DNA of 64,000 bases from Microbacterium sp. LWO12-1.2 (GCF_040675875.1 NZ_JBEGII010000001.1:4003502-4067501), one strand, 5' to 3'. Positions 34,099 through 44,516 are shown, counted from the first letter of the stretch. The notes: generated by a model from the sequence alone, not told the origin. Made by a program: numbers and translations.

Positions 34099-34476
34099 TC
34101 ACCGTGTGATCACTGTATAACGGCGAGATAACGAATGCAACGGTTTGATCACGGAAGTTTTCGGACCTGTCCTGTTTGTCCTGTCTCGCCGGATCTGCCG
34201 AAATCTCACCTACCTGCAGATCGTCTTACCGGAGTTGCAGATTTTCATCGGAGTTGTCGCTAAGCGGCGGGTGTCGGTGCCGCGCCCGACAGCGGAGTAG
34301 CTTTCACGTCAAGTTGGCACCCGCGCCACGGTGTCCGCGATGACGCTGACGGCCTTGGGGGAACAGACGCGAGGGCGGATGCCGAGACCACTCAGCCATG
34401 GGTTTGTCTCTAGCCCGCCCTCGCGGGTCGTGGGTCCCCCGGGGACGAAGGTTGGGTACTCTCTCCCGGTCCTAGC
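34099..34476. other. Gene-free structured region left of the IS element
   Basis: No gene supported in about 380 bp. The first 150 bp are relatively AT-rich. There is a long hairpin: GCGAGGGCGG (34369-34378) pairs with CCGCCCTCGC (34415-34424), with an inner GAGAC/GTCTC pair. A direct repeat around GTTGCAGAT/CTGCAGAT occurs near 34215-34245. It looks like the edge of a mobile or lost element rather than a normal promoter region. Confidence 0.4.
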
Positions 34477-35535
34477 TGTACTGACCCGGATCATTGTTGA
34501 CGTAGGAGAGACCTTCGGTGTCGAGTGGGAGCTGTCTAGGTTCCGGTTCGATCACACGAAGGTCTCTCATGTCCCACGCTAATGCCCGGTTGGCTCCGGC
34601 CGGCAGATTGATCATGGTCCAGCGCATCCAGTCCGGGCGTGCGGTCGCGCATGTGGCGGCGGAGATGGGGGTCTCCCGCACGACCGCGTGGCGGTGGTGG
34701 CGCAGGTTCCGGGAGGAAGGGCGGGCGGGTCTGATTGACCGGTCCAGTGTCGCCAGGTCGCATCCCGCTCGGACGGGCCCGTGTCGGGAGACACGGGTGC
34801 GGATCATGCGACATCTCACCCGTCGCGGTCCGGTGTTCATCGCGGCGAAGCTGGGGATGCATTCCTCGACCGTCGGACGGGTATTGGTCCGACACCACAC
34901 CCCGCTGTTGCGAGAGACGGACCCGGTCACCGGGACCGTGATCCGCGCAGTGCGGCGTTCCGCCCGCCGTTACGAGCACGACCATCCCGGCTCGTTGATC
35001 CATATTGACGTGAAGAAGCTCGGACGCATCCCAGACGGAGGCGGATGGCGCGCGCACGGCCGCAGCGAGAAAGTCCGCAGCCGTGGGATCGGCTACGACT
35101 ACATCCATGCCGTGATCGATGACCACTCCCGCCTCGCTTACGCCGAGATCCACGACGACGAGAAGGGCACCACCGCAGCCGGAGTCCTCGAACGCGCAAT
35201 TGCGTTCTATGCCGCCCTCGGCGTCACCGTCGAGCGGGTCATCAGCGACAACGCCTTCGCCTACCGGCACTCGGCCGCGTTCCGCGCGGTCCTCGACGCC
35301 CACGGCATCACCCAGAAGTTCATCAAACCGCACTGCCCCTGGACCAATGGGAAAGTCGAAAGACTCAACCGCACCCTCGCCACCGAATGGGCCTACGCCC
35401 GCGCCTATACCTCGAACGCCGAACGCACAGCTGCCTTGCCCATCTGGCTCGACTACTACAACCTAGACAGAGCCCACCTCGGCATCGACGGCAAAACCCC
35501 CATCGACCGAATCAACAACGGTCGAGGTCAATACA
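34477..35535 (+). mobile_element. IS481-family insertion sequence (complete)
   Basis: This 1059-bp element starts with TGT and ends with ACA. The terminal 25 bp (34477-34501 and 35511-35535) form an inverted repeat matching at 19 of 25 positions. It is flanked by the direct repeat CCTAGC at 34471-34476 and 35536-35541. That fits the 6-bp NCTAGN target duplication described for Bordetella IS481. The transposase frame is intact, so insertion is recent and possibly still active. It lies 82 bp past the M20 gene and disrupts no recognisable gene. Confidence 0.93.
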
Positions 35536-35540
35536 CCTAG
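34569..35540 (+). CDS. IS481-family transposase
   Basis: This 323-residue DDE transposase has an N-terminal helix-turn-helix (AHVAAEMGVSRTTAWRWWRR) and an rve catalytic core with Asp in HIDVKKLG, Asp in ISDNAFAY and Glu in NGKVERLNRTL. ATG 34569 has GAAGG upstream. The last sense codon and the TAG stop (35538-35540) lie outside the element, in the CCTAGC target duplication: the inserted CTAG supplies the stop codon. Confidence 0.95.
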   Translation: MSHANARLAPAGRLIMVQRIQSGRAVAHVAAEMGVSRTTAWRWWRRFREEGRAGLIDRSSVARSHPARTGPCRETRVRIMRHLTRRGPVFIAAKLGMHSSTVGRVLVRHHTPLLRETDPVTGTVIRAVRRSARRYEHDHPGSLIHIDVKKLGRIPDGGGWRAHGRSEKVRSRGIGYDYIHAVIDDHSRLAYAEIHDDEKGTTAAGVLERAIAFYAALGVTVERVISDNAFAYRHSAAFRAVLDAHGITQKFIKPHCPWTNGKVERLNRTLATEWAYARAYTSNAERTAALPIWLDYYNLDRAHLGIDGKTPIDRINNGRGQYT

Positions 35541-35622
35541 CTGCCAGCGGCTCGGCGGTGTCTACAGACAGCCGCGCAGCCCGTCTGCCGGCCGCGCCGT
35601 CTCGCGGGGTTGTGGCTGCGGA

Positions 35623-36843
35623 TCATCGGTTCGGTGCCGCGGAGGACGCGTTGGAGCTGGTCAGCTGGTGCCCCGCCTGTAGAAGCGCCACGACATCGAC
35701 AGCGGTGAGTGCCATCGCGAGTGCGCCGTCAACGATTGCGGCGTCGGCTGCATCGCCGATCGCGTCACCGGCGAACTCAGGGGTGTGCGGAGCAGAGGAG
35801 CATCCTTCGATCGCGATGAGCGGATGGATGGATGGAACGACGTGCGACACATTGCCCATGTCGGTCGACCCTCCCGGCGAGGCCGCGTAGGGGTGCGGCG
35901 TGCGCCCGAGCGAGGCGATATTGCGGTCCCAGGCCTCGGCCAGCACCGGGTTCTGCACTAGTTCGGCATAGGTGGGTTCGGCATGTTCCCACGCCCATGA
36001 GCACCCAGTCGCGGTCGCCCCACCCTCGAAGCAGGCAAGGATCCTGCGCTGCGTGCTCTCGAGCGCGTCGAGTGTGTCCGCGCGCACCTCGGCTCGCACT
36101 CGCGTCGACGATGGGATGATGTTCGTTGCCTCACCGCCGTGGTCAATGAAGGCATTTGCACGGACTCCGTCGGGGAGGTGCTGGCGGAGAAGGCCCAGCG
36201 CGACGAGTCCGATTGTCGCCGCGTTCGCCGCGTTCATCCCATCGGGGCTCGGGCCCCCCGCATGACCGGCCTGCCCCTGGAAGGACACGTCGAATCGGGC
36301 GACGGCCTGCGTGCGCAAGTCGGCACAGCGCAGATCGTCGCCGGGCCCTCCGTGCACCATAAGGGAGAAGTCGACGTCATCCCACGCGCCAGCGTCCAGC
36401 ATGAGGATCTTTCCCCCGCCGTGCTCCTCCGCCGGCGTTCCGAGTAGCTTCACGCGGATGCCGAGGTCGTCAACGACATCCGCCAGCGCAATGGCTGCAC
36501 CGACGCCGGCGGCGGCGATGATGTTGTGACCACAGGCGTGGCCCATGCCGGGGAGTGCGTCGTACTCCGCGCAGATCGCGACGGTGATATCTCCCTGTCC
36601 GATCGTGGCCTCCACGGCGGTGTCGAGACCGAACGCACCCTCCCAAACCTCGAACCCGGCTGCACGCATCGTCTCAGCCACCACCGAGGCTGCCCGGTGT
36701 TCAGCGAAAGCGAGCTCCGGATGTGCGTGGATCTGCGCACTCAGCGCCAGAACGTCTGCTTCCCAACTCATGCGGGAGGCGATCACCGTGCTCCGCACGT
36801 CGGAAATCGCGGCGGGCAAAGAGAGAGATGGGAGAGCTGTCAT
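35623..36843 (-). CDS. M20-family amidohydrolase (M20D, AbgB-like)
   Basis: This 406-residue zinc hydrolase of the N-acyl-amino-acid/dipeptide amidohydrolase group has metal-site motifs GMGHACGHN near residue 107, AEEHGGG near 140 and a late SIHP His, plus the dimerisation domain with GQAGHAGGPSPDG. M20D enzymes cleave amide bonds such as N-acetyl or p-aminobenzoyl-glutamate. Its ATG overlaps the MFS stop by 4 bp, so uptake and cleavage are coupled. The nearby serine dehydratase suggests serine may be a product. Confidence 0.9.
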   Translation of the reverse strand: MTALPSLSLPAAISDVRSTVIASRMSWEADVLALSAQIHAHPELAFAEHRAASVVAETMRAAGFEVWEGAFGLDTAVEATIGQGDITVAICAEYDALPGMGHACGHNIIAAAGVGAAIALADVVDDLGIRVKLLGTPAEEHGGGKILMLDAGAWDDVDFSLMVHGGPGDDLRCADLRTQAVARFDVSFQGQAGHAGGPSPDGMNAANAATIGLVALGLLRQHLPDGVRANAFIDHGGEATNIIPSSTRVRAEVRADTLDALESTQRRILACFEGGATATGCSWAWEHAEPTYAELVQNPVLAEAWDRNIASLGRTPHPYAASPGGSTDMGNVSHVVPSIHPLIAIEGCSSAPHTPEFAGDAIGDAADAAIVDGALAMALTAVDVVALLQAGHQLTSSNASSAAPNR

Positions 36844-38303
36844 CGTTCTTCAATCGGTTCGGGGGTGTGTGAGTGGGAAGCGTCGTCGATCGGGTCTGCG
36901 GAGCGGGCGACCCGGACACGCAGCCCGATAACTGCAAGAGCGAGCGAGATCACCAGGCAGATCGCCCAAACCGCGACGAACGATGTGGGGGTGGAGCGGG
37001 GGACGGTCGCCCCACTATCGGAAGCTGTAGCAACGAATAGCGTCATTACGAGGGCGAACACCGCCCCGGCAGCTGCTCCTGCTGCAGTGCGCGCGGTGTT
37101 GAAGAGTGCTGAGGCGATTCCCACGGAGTCCGCAGGAGCGTTGCGAACCACGACCGCGGGAAGAACCGCAAGTAGGACACCCGCGGAGACGCCTCCGAGT
37201 GCCATTGACGCGATAAACAGCGCGGCCGCTCCGGCAAAGACAATCATGAGAGCGAAGCTCACGGCAGCTGTCGCTCCAGCGAGAGCGATTGCGCGGTGGG
37301 CGGAGATCCGTCGCACGAGCCGATCCCCGAGGAGCGTGCCGGCAAAGGCGGCCAGCGCATAGAGCACGATGATCGCACCGGCGGCGGCGGGTGGGATGCC
37401 GAGGCCGTAGCCGTCGCGCTCGCTGTCGCCGAGGAGCCAGAGGAAGCTCGCTGTTTGACCGCCGTAGGTCTGAGCGCCGAAGAGCAGCGAGGCGATGATC
37501 GGCAGTCCGATGCCACCGTGCGTGAGCATCGTGAGATCGACCAGAGGATCGGTGATCCGGCGTTCCACGACGACCCAGAGCGCCAGTACCGCCGTGCCAC
37601 CGAGGGTCAGGGCGAGGGTACGCGCGTCTCCCCATCCCCAGGTGCTGGCGTTCGACACTCCTGTCAGTATCGCGAGCAGCCCAATAGTCAGCAGGACGGC
37701 TCCGACGATGTCGACGCGCCCGCGCTTTCGCACAGTGGTCTCGGGCACGAGGAACACGACAACAGGTACGCACAGGGCGATGAACACCGCGGGGACCAAC
37801 AGCACGATTGCGAGCTCGCCGGTCGCGCCGAAGAGCAGGCCGGACATGAGGGAGCCGATCGCGGCGCCGAGGGTGAGCGCGCCGACGAGCACTCCGATAC
37901 TTCGGCTCGCTGATCGCTCGTCTCTGGCGCGGACGATCGCGAACTCCAGGGGTAGGAAGGCCGCCAGCGGTGCCTGTAGCGCTCGCCCGAGGAGGAATAC
38001 CTCGAATGTGGGTGCGAAGGCAACGACGATAGATCCCACGGCAACGAGCCCCGTTGCAATGACCAACAACCGCTTATGCCCGAACATATCGCCGAGTTTG
38101 GCCAGGATGGGAACGCAGGCGACGGTCATGAGCATGTACATCGCGCTCACCCAGTTCAGTGCACCGGCGCCGACCCCGAACTGCTGGCCGATCGCAGCGA
38201 GCAAGGGCGAGAACCAACCCTGCAGCGCGCCGCTGCCAAATTCCATGACGACGAGAAACCCGACGACACCTATTGCCGGGCGCCCACGAACGAGACTCTG
38301 CGA
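36840..38303 (-). CDS. MFS transporter, DHA2-like (14 segments)
   Basis: A 487-residue transporter with about 14 predicted membrane segments and motif A GDMFGHKRLLV between segments 2 and 3. GTG 38303 has AAAGGAG at proper distance and is preferred to the frame opening at 38348. It is co-transcribed with the M20 amidohydrolase (ATGA overlap) and divergent from the Lrp/AsnC gene. DHA2 proteins mostly export drugs, but the operon partner favours uptake of an amide substrate here; direction cannot be read from sequence. Confidence 0.88.
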   Translation of the reverse strand, partial: SQSLVRGRPAIGVVGFLVVMEFGSGALQGWFSPLLAAIGQQFGVGAGALNWVSAMYMLMTVACVPILAKLGDMFGHKRLLVIATGLVAVGSIVVAFAPTFEVFLLGRALQAPLAAFLPLEFAIVRARDERSASRSIGVLVGALTLGAAIGSLMSGLLFGATGELAIVLLVPAVFIALCVPVVVFLVPETTVRKRGRVDIVGAVLLTIGLLAILTGVSNASTWGWGDARTLALTLGGTAVLALWVVVERRITDPLVDLTMLTHGGIGLPIIASLLFGAQTYGGQTASFLWLLGDSERDGYGLGIPPAAAGAIIVLYALAAFAGTLLGDRLVRRISAHRAIALAGATAAVSFALMIVFAGAAALFIASMALGGVSAGVLLAVLPAVVVRNAPADSVGIASALFNTARTAAGAAAGAVFALVMTLFVATASDSGATVPRSTPTSFVAVWAICLVISLALAVIGLRVRVARSADPIDDASHSHTPEPIEER

Positions 38304-38384
38304 CACGAATTGCTCCTTTGTCGATCCGATGCGATGGGTTATGTTCACCCACGAGTACGAGGAAGGCGCGTAGAATGCAGCTTT

Positions 38385-39410
38385 ATGAACAAGGTTGACC
38401 GTTCTACGCAGTTAGCGAGTCTCGACGAGACCGATAAGAGACTGATCCAAGCACTGCAGATCAACCCCCGCGCCCGATGGGCTTCCCTCGCGCCCATCAT
38501 CGGCGTCGACTCGGTAACGTTGGCCCGCCGCTGGGAACGACTGTCCGACCACGGACTCGCCTGGGTGGCCGGCCATCCAGGCCCCGGAACACGGGGGCCG
38601 TCAGCGATCCTCGAAATTGAAGCCGAACCCGGCGCCACTCTCGAGATCGCACACTCCCTCGCCGCCGACCCCGAGGCCTTCACGATCGACCACACCGCAG
38701 GAGGGCGAGACCTGCTGGCCATCGTGGGCGCGAGCGATCTCGACTCGCTGAGCGAATACATCATGGGGAGGATGCGTCGGCTCTCGGGCGTGCGCGCGAC
38801 ACGCACATTGCTCCTGTCCTCCCCGTTCACAGACGCCGGGCAATGGCGGCTGCGTTCCCTGTCAACCGATGAGACGTCCGCCGTCGAGCGCACCCTCGAT
38901 GTGCCGACCGCCGCGCGAGGCGAGGTCGACCCGCAACTGGAAAACGCCCTCCTGCACGCGCTCGGGCAGGACGGGCGCGCCACAGTGACGAACATTGCTA
39001 GAGAGCTAGGGGTCGGGCAACGACGCGTACGCGAAGCGCTCACTACCCTCAGCACACAGGGGCGCCTGGTGGTTCGCACCGAAGTTGCTCGCGCTCACTC
39101 CGGCTGGCCGGTGCACGCGTGGTACTTCCTACGGGTCCCGGCGGGCGTCGCCGAGCGCGTGGGCTCTGCCATGACGAGGCTCGGAGAAGTACGCATGGCG
39201 GCATCGACGATCGGCCCGTACAACCTGGTGCTGTCGGTGTGGATGCGCGCACTCGCCGATGTGCAACGACTCGAGGCGGCAATCGAGGAAGGGGTGCCTG
39301 GTGTGTCGATCGCCGACCGATCGGTGGTCTTGCAGAGCCTCAAGAAAGAGGGCCGCTACCTCGGTGCCGGGGGGCTTGCAACTAACACCATGATTCCCAT
39401 GCTGATCTAG
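38385..39410 (+). CDS. Lrp/AsnC-family regulator with two HTH-AsnC modules
   Basis: This 341-residue protein has two successive AsnC modules: first HTH at about residues 14-60 (LDETDKRLIQAL), first ligand domain about 75-150, second HTH about 180-228 (NIARELGVGQRRVREALTTL) and second ligand domain to the end. Ordinary Lrp proteins are half this size, so this is a natural tandem dimer. A TAGAAT hexamer ends 8 bp before the ATG, so the mRNA is leaderless or nearly so. It is divergent from the MFS-M20 genes and ahead of serine dehydratase 2, so probably controls both in response to an amino acid. Confidence 0.85.
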   Translation: MNKVDRSTQLASLDETDKRLIQALQINPRARWASLAPIIGVDSVTLARRWERLSDHGLAWVAGHPGPGTRGPSAILEIEAEPGATLEIAHSLAADPEAFTIDHTAGGRDLLAIVGASDLDSLSEYIMGRMRRLSGVRATRTLLLSSPFTDAGQWRLRSLSTDETSAVERTLDVPTAARGEVDPQLENALLHALGQDGRATVTNIARELGVGQRRVREALTTLSTQGRLVVRTEVARAHSGWPVHAWYFLRVPAGVAERVGSAMTRLGEVRMAASTIGPYNLVLSVWMRALADVQRLEAAIEEGVPGVSIADRSVVLQSLKKEGRYLGAGGLATNTMIPMLI

Positions 39411-39490
39411 ATACTGCGTGAGAATCATCGGTTTCGCAGGGAAGCCTCTAATCAAGGCGGCTGCCGTACCAGCTGCCTAGCGTATGTCGT

Positions 39491-40894
<1,404 letters not shown>

Positions 40895-40908
40895 GAGGAA
40901 CAGCAGTC

Positions 40909-42120
40909 ATGCGCACACGTACCGTCTTCACTGGAGGGCGCGTCTTCGACGGCGTCACGACCGCGCAGGCCGATGTGGCCATTCACGGGGACCGCATCGT
41001 GGATGTCGGGATAGGGCTTGACGGCGATGAGGCGGTCGACTGCACGGGAGCCTTCATCGTCCCCGGACTCTTCGACTGCCATGTCCACATCATGGCGAGC
41101 GATTTTGACGTGGCCCGGAGCGAACAGGAGCCCTTCTCCCTCCCCTATTACGAGGCGGTGCGCAATCTTTCGCTCCTCCTCGATCAGGGCATCACCTCAG
41201 CGCGCGACGCGGCCGGAGCTGATGCCGGCGTGAAGCGCGCGATCGCGAAGAACCTCATCGAAGGACCACGACTGCAGACCGCAATCGTGATGCTTTCCCA
41301 GACCGGCGGTCACGGCGACCTGCATCTCCCCTCCGGCGGCAGTCGCTCGATGGCGATGATGATGCCACACCCGGGACGACCGCGCTCGGTCCGCGATGGA
41401 GTGGATGACGTACGCCGCGGCGTGCGGGAAATCCTGCGCGCAGGTGCCGACGCAATCAAGGTGGCGACCACCGGTGGAGTCATGTCGACGGGCGACGATC
41501 CCCGTCACGCACACTTCCGCGATGACGAGCTCGCCGTGATTGCGGAAGAGGTCGCCGCGGCGGGAACATACTTCTTCGCCCACGCCCAGGGCACGGAGGG
41601 GATCAAGGCCGCCTTGCGGCATGGAGCACGGTCGATCGAACATGGGTATCACCTCGATGACGAGGCGATCGACCTCCTGCTCCGCACTGGGGCGTGGCTC
41701 GTACCGACGCTGTCCGCCACCCAAGCGATCGTGGACGCCGCCGACCGCGGCGTGCCGATCCCCGCCGAAAGTCAGGCCCTTGCCCGAGAGGCTGTCGGCG
41801 CCCACCGGGCGAGCTTCGCTCGAGCCGTCGACGCAGGCGTCAAGGTCGCCATGGGTACAGATTCGCCGCCGTACGGCCACCCCTCCGACAGCAACCTCGA
41901 CGAACTGTTGCTGATGACACAGGCGTCTGCGATGACGCCGGCGGATGCGTGGCGCGCAGCCACGGCGAACTCTGCAGCATTGCTGCGGCAGGACGACCTC
42001 GGTGCGCTCGCACCGGGAAAGATCGCCGACCTCGTCGTCGTGAACGGCGAAGTCGACGATCTTCGCGGGCTGCGCGGGCGCATCCGATCCGTCATCCTCG
42101 GCGGACGACGCGTGCGCTAA
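40909..42120 (+). CDS. Metal-dependent amidohydrolase (prolidase/dipeptidase-like)
   Basis: A 403-residue barrel hydrolase with a full binuclear metal site: His58 and His60 (CHVH), Lys184 for carboxylation (DAIKVATTGG), His225, His245 and Asp318 (MGTDSP), and small N- and C-terminal beta-sandwich parts. Its closest experimentally known relatives by motif are bacterial enzymes that release amino acids from Xaa-Pro or N-acyl amides. AGAGGAA precedes the ATG. It forms an operon with serine dehydratase 2, so it likely hydrolyses a serine-containing amide whose serine is then deaminated. Cytosolic, no signal peptide. Confidence 0.87.
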   Translation: MRTRTVFTGGRVFDGVTTAQADVAIHGDRIVDVGIGLDGDEAVDCTGAFIVPGLFDCHVHIMASDFDVARSEQEPFSLPYYEAVRNLSLLLDQGITSARDAAGADAGVKRAIAKNLIEGPRLQTAIVMLSQTGGHGDLHLPSGGSRSMAMMMPHPGRPRSVRDGVDDVRRGVREILRAGADAIKVATTGGVMSTGDDPRHAHFRDDELAVIAEEVAAAGTYFFAHAQGTEGIKAALRHGARSIEHGYHLDDEAIDLLLRTGAWLVPTLSATQAIVDAADRGVPIPAESQALAREAVGAHRASFARAVDAGVKVAMGTDSPPYGHPSDSNLDELLLMTQASAMTPADAWRAATANSAALLRQDDLGALAPGKIADLVVVNGEVDDLRGLRGRIRSVILGGRRVR

Positions 42121-42130
42121 CCGTTAGGCC

Positions 42131-42928
42131 TCACGCAGCGCCGAGGAAGGCCGTGATGGCCGACGCGGCACGAGCAGGATGCTCGTTCTCCCACGCGTGC
42201 CCGCAGCCGGCAAGCACCAGTGCATCCGCCCGACGGATCTCGTCGACCATCGACAGGGCATCCGCCATGGGCACCGCGGCGTCTTCACGTCCATGGATGA
42301 CCAGCGTGCGGGCATCGATCTCGTCCAGTCGGCCGCGTGTATCGAACCCGCGCGTGGCAGCGAAACGTCGCATCAACCGATCACCACGATCCGCTCGTAC
42401 TGGCGCCCCGTCCGTCGGCGCGGCAGAGGTCGCGGCAGGCACCAGGTGTGCGAGGGTGGCCCTGGCGCGCGCCTCGTCGCCACGCTCGAGTGCGAGGAGC
42501 AGATCGGCGACAGGGCCAGCGGTGCGCTTGGCGCGGAACGGGGCCTGAGAGGTCGCGCCGAGCACGAGCCCACCCAAGAGGTCTGCGTGACGGAGAGCGA
42601 AGGCCTGTGCCACCATCCCCCCGAACGATGTGCCCAGAACGTGCGCGCGCGGATATCCGAGTGCCTGGACAAGCGCAGCGAGATCATCGGCGAGATCATC
42701 GGTCGTGTACGTCGACGGTTCGAACTCGGTGTTACCACGATCTCGCTGATCGTAAGTGATGACCGTGAACGCTGATCTCAGGTGCACCCGAAGCTCGTCG
42801 AACAATTCCTGCCCGACCTGGAGCCCATGGAGGAGGAACAGCGGGGGCCCGGCACCGTCGACACGGAACGACGTGACTCCCGCGCCAGTCCGGATGACAG
42901 CTTCCCTAGCCCCCGCCATCCAAATCAC
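42131..42928 (-). CDS. Alpha/beta hydrolase
   Basis: This 265-residue hydrolase has an oxyanion HG in LLHGLQ, nucleophile Ser101 in GTSFGG, Asp216 (GREDAAVP) and His244 (GCGHAW). The GTG start overlaps the preceding crotonase-family gene by 4 bp; ATG 42919 is an alternative. Being co-transcribed with a probable C-C bond hydrolase, it may act on the ester, lactone or acid before or after ring opening. Of the esterase, lactonase and C-C hydrolase types, the sequence does not single out one. Confidence 0.85.
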   Translation of the reverse strand: MIWMAGAREAVIRTGAGVTSFRVDGAGPPLFLLHGLQVGQELFDELRVHLRSAFTVITYDQRDRGNTEFEPSTYTTDDLADDLAALVQALGYPRAHVLGTSFGGMVAQAFALRHADLLGGLVLGATSQAPFRAKRTAGPVADLLLALERGDEARARATLAHLVPAATSAAPTDGAPVRADRGDRLMRRFAATRGFDTRGRLDEIDARTLVIHGREDAAVPMADALSMVDEIRRADALVLAGCGHAWENEHPARAASAITAFLGAA

Positions 42929-43779
42929 CAGATCTTACGCTCGCGCGCGTCCGCGACCAGCTCGGGGTCGGGGATGAGCGTCTTCGCCGCGACCGTGGCC
43001 AGCGACTGCTGCGAGAAGTGGAACCCGAAGTCCTCGGTCACGAGCTTGCGCCACGGCCGGTTCAGGATGTTGTGCGTCGACCAGCGCGCGAACCGCGGCC
43101 GCTTCATGATGTCGCGGGCGAGCTGCCAGGCCTTGGGGAGCAGGTCCTCGCGAGGCAGCACGTCGCTGACGAGACCATACTCCAGAGCCTTGCGGGCCGG
43201 GATGCTCGTCCCGCCATAGACGGCGTAGGCTGCCCGCTTGGTGCCCATCAAGTGCTGCAGGGCGAGAGCAAGCCCGTCGCCGGGCGAGGTTCCGACCATG
43301 AAATGCGGGTCCATGAAGTCTGCATCCTCGGCGGCGAGGGTCACGTCGCACATCAGCGCGAACTCCGTGTGGATGCCCGGCCCGTTCACCACCGCGATGG
43401 TGGGGATGTCGATGTTGTTCACGAAGTTCTCGATCAGCTTCCACGCATCGATCGTCTGCTGGAAGATGTAGTCCGGAGTCTCGTCGACCAGCGGCTTGGG
43501 CCAGGTCTGACGGGGATCTCCCCGGAACCAGGCTTCCCCGGTTCCCGTGATGATCAGAACGTGGTTCTCGGGGTCGTTGCCGACGTCCTGCCACACCCGA
43601 TTCCACGCGTTGTGCGCTGCCCAGTTGTGCACGTACTCGCCGCCGTCGGTGTGGAGGCGCAGCTCGAGGATGCCATCCTCTCGACGCATCTCGAAGAAAT
43701 CGGCGTAGCGCTTCGAATACTCCTCCAACGGTGTGGGCGCGACGTGACCGTCCCAACCGAAGCTCGCGGTGTCAACCAT
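42925..43779 (-). CDS. Crotonase-fold C-C hydrolase, 6-oxocamphor hydrolase-like
   Basis: A 284-residue crotonase-superfamily protein. The segments resemble 6-oxocamphor hydrolase of Rhodococcus throughout (PTPLEEYSKRYAD, ITGTGEAW, VNGP, the PHF..PGDG block, LPRAW-like KAW). His137, His159 and Asp168 line up with the His122, His145 and Asp154 used by that enzyme to cleave a beta-diketone, while the Glu pair of enoyl-CoA hydratases is missing. The likely reaction is therefore retro-Claisen cleavage of a cyclic or branched beta-diketone, not hydration of a CoA ester. It leads an operon with an alpha/beta hydrolase; a TetR gene lies upstream. Confidence 0.75.
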   Translation of the reverse strand: MVDTASFGWDGHVAPTPLEEYSKRYADFFEMRREDGILELRLHTDGGEYVHNWAAHNAWNRVWQDVGNDPENHVLIITGTGEAWFRGDPRQTWPKPLVDETPDYIFQQTIDAWKLIENFVNNIDIPTIAVVNGPGIHTEFALMCDVTLAAEDADFMDPHFMVGTSPGDGLALALQHLMGTKRAAYAVYGGTSIPARKALEYGLVSDVLPREDLLPKAWQLARDIMKRPRFARWSTHNILNRPWRKLVTEDFGFHFSQQSLATVAAKTLIPDPELVADARERKIW

Positions 43780-43821
43780 GGTGAGTCCCTTCGTCGGAGC
43801 GAGCCAACCCCGCCCGTTAAT

Positions 43822-43836
43822 GAGACACTGTATCTC
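43822..43836. promoter_or_regulatory. Candidate TetR operator before the C-C hydrolase
   Basis: GAGACACTGTATCTC is an imperfect 15-bp palindrome 43 bp upstream of the C-C hydrolase start, in the gap after the TetR gene. Confidence 0.4.
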
Positions 43837-43916
43837 GATAAGCCGGGAGTTGATTGGGTATCGCGCAAATCGCTGGGAACCGGCCCGTTCGACGAGGTTC
43901 GCGAAGGTTCAGACGC

Positions 43917-44516
43917 TCAATCGACGTGGTCGCGCCACAAACCGGCGACGACGAGTTCCACGATCGCCTGCGCATCCTCAGGGAGGAAAGGGCGCTCTCG
44001 GCGCAGGACGAACCACTGCACGGGACCGATGAGCATCATATTGACAAAGGGGGCCTCCGCGGGGGGCAGCTGTCCAGCCTCTGTCGCCCGGTCGAGGCGT
44101 CGCTGCAGTTCGCCGGTGCGGCGATCCAGGAGTTCTACTCCCACATGGTGAAGCCCATCGTTCCCATCGGTGCGGCGCAGGAGGATCTGGAGCACCGCGC
44201 GACCGGCAGGCGTGATGGACGCCTCGGCGAAGGATTGCAGGAAGGTCGTGAGGTCACGGACGATATCGCCGGTGTTCTCGATCTGCACAGTTGTCTCGGC
44301 GAAGTGTGTAAGTACGTCGCGGAAGAGATCGTCGCGGTTCGGCCATCGACGATAGACCGTCGCGCGCCCGACCTGTGCGCGGGAAGCAAGTTCCTCGTAT
44401 TGGAGACCGTCGATACCGCTCTCGGCGACGATCTCGAGCGCCGCCGCTCGCAACCGCTCCGTGACAAGTCGAGTGCGCCCTCCGGGGCGCCGCGCACGCA
44501 AGTCATCAACCGTCAT
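43917..44516 (-). CDS. TetR-family regulator
   Basis: This 199-residue TetR protein has a helix-turn-helix YEELASRAQVGRATVYRRWP and a C-terminal ligand domain of the TetR_C type. ATG 44516 has AAGGTGG upstream and replaces the longer frame to 44600. It is 137 bp before the C-C hydrolase operon on the same strand and divergent from an MFS exporter at 44747, so it probably represses both and is released by the substrate of the pathway. Confidence 0.9.
   Translation of the reverse strand: MTVDDLRARRPGGRTRLVTERLRAAALEIVAESGIDGLQYEELASRAQVGRATVYRRWPNRDDLFRDVLTHFAETTVQIENTGDIVRDLTTFLQSFAEASITPAGRAVLQILLRRTDGNDGLHHVGVELLDRRTGELQRRLDRATEAGQLPPAEAPFVNMMLIGPVQWFVLRRERPFLPEDAQAIVELVVAGLWRDHVD

Noticed and set aside
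34309..34494. 61-codon minus-strand frame crossing the left IS end
   Set aside because: It starts inside the insertion sequence and has no ribosome site or similarity.
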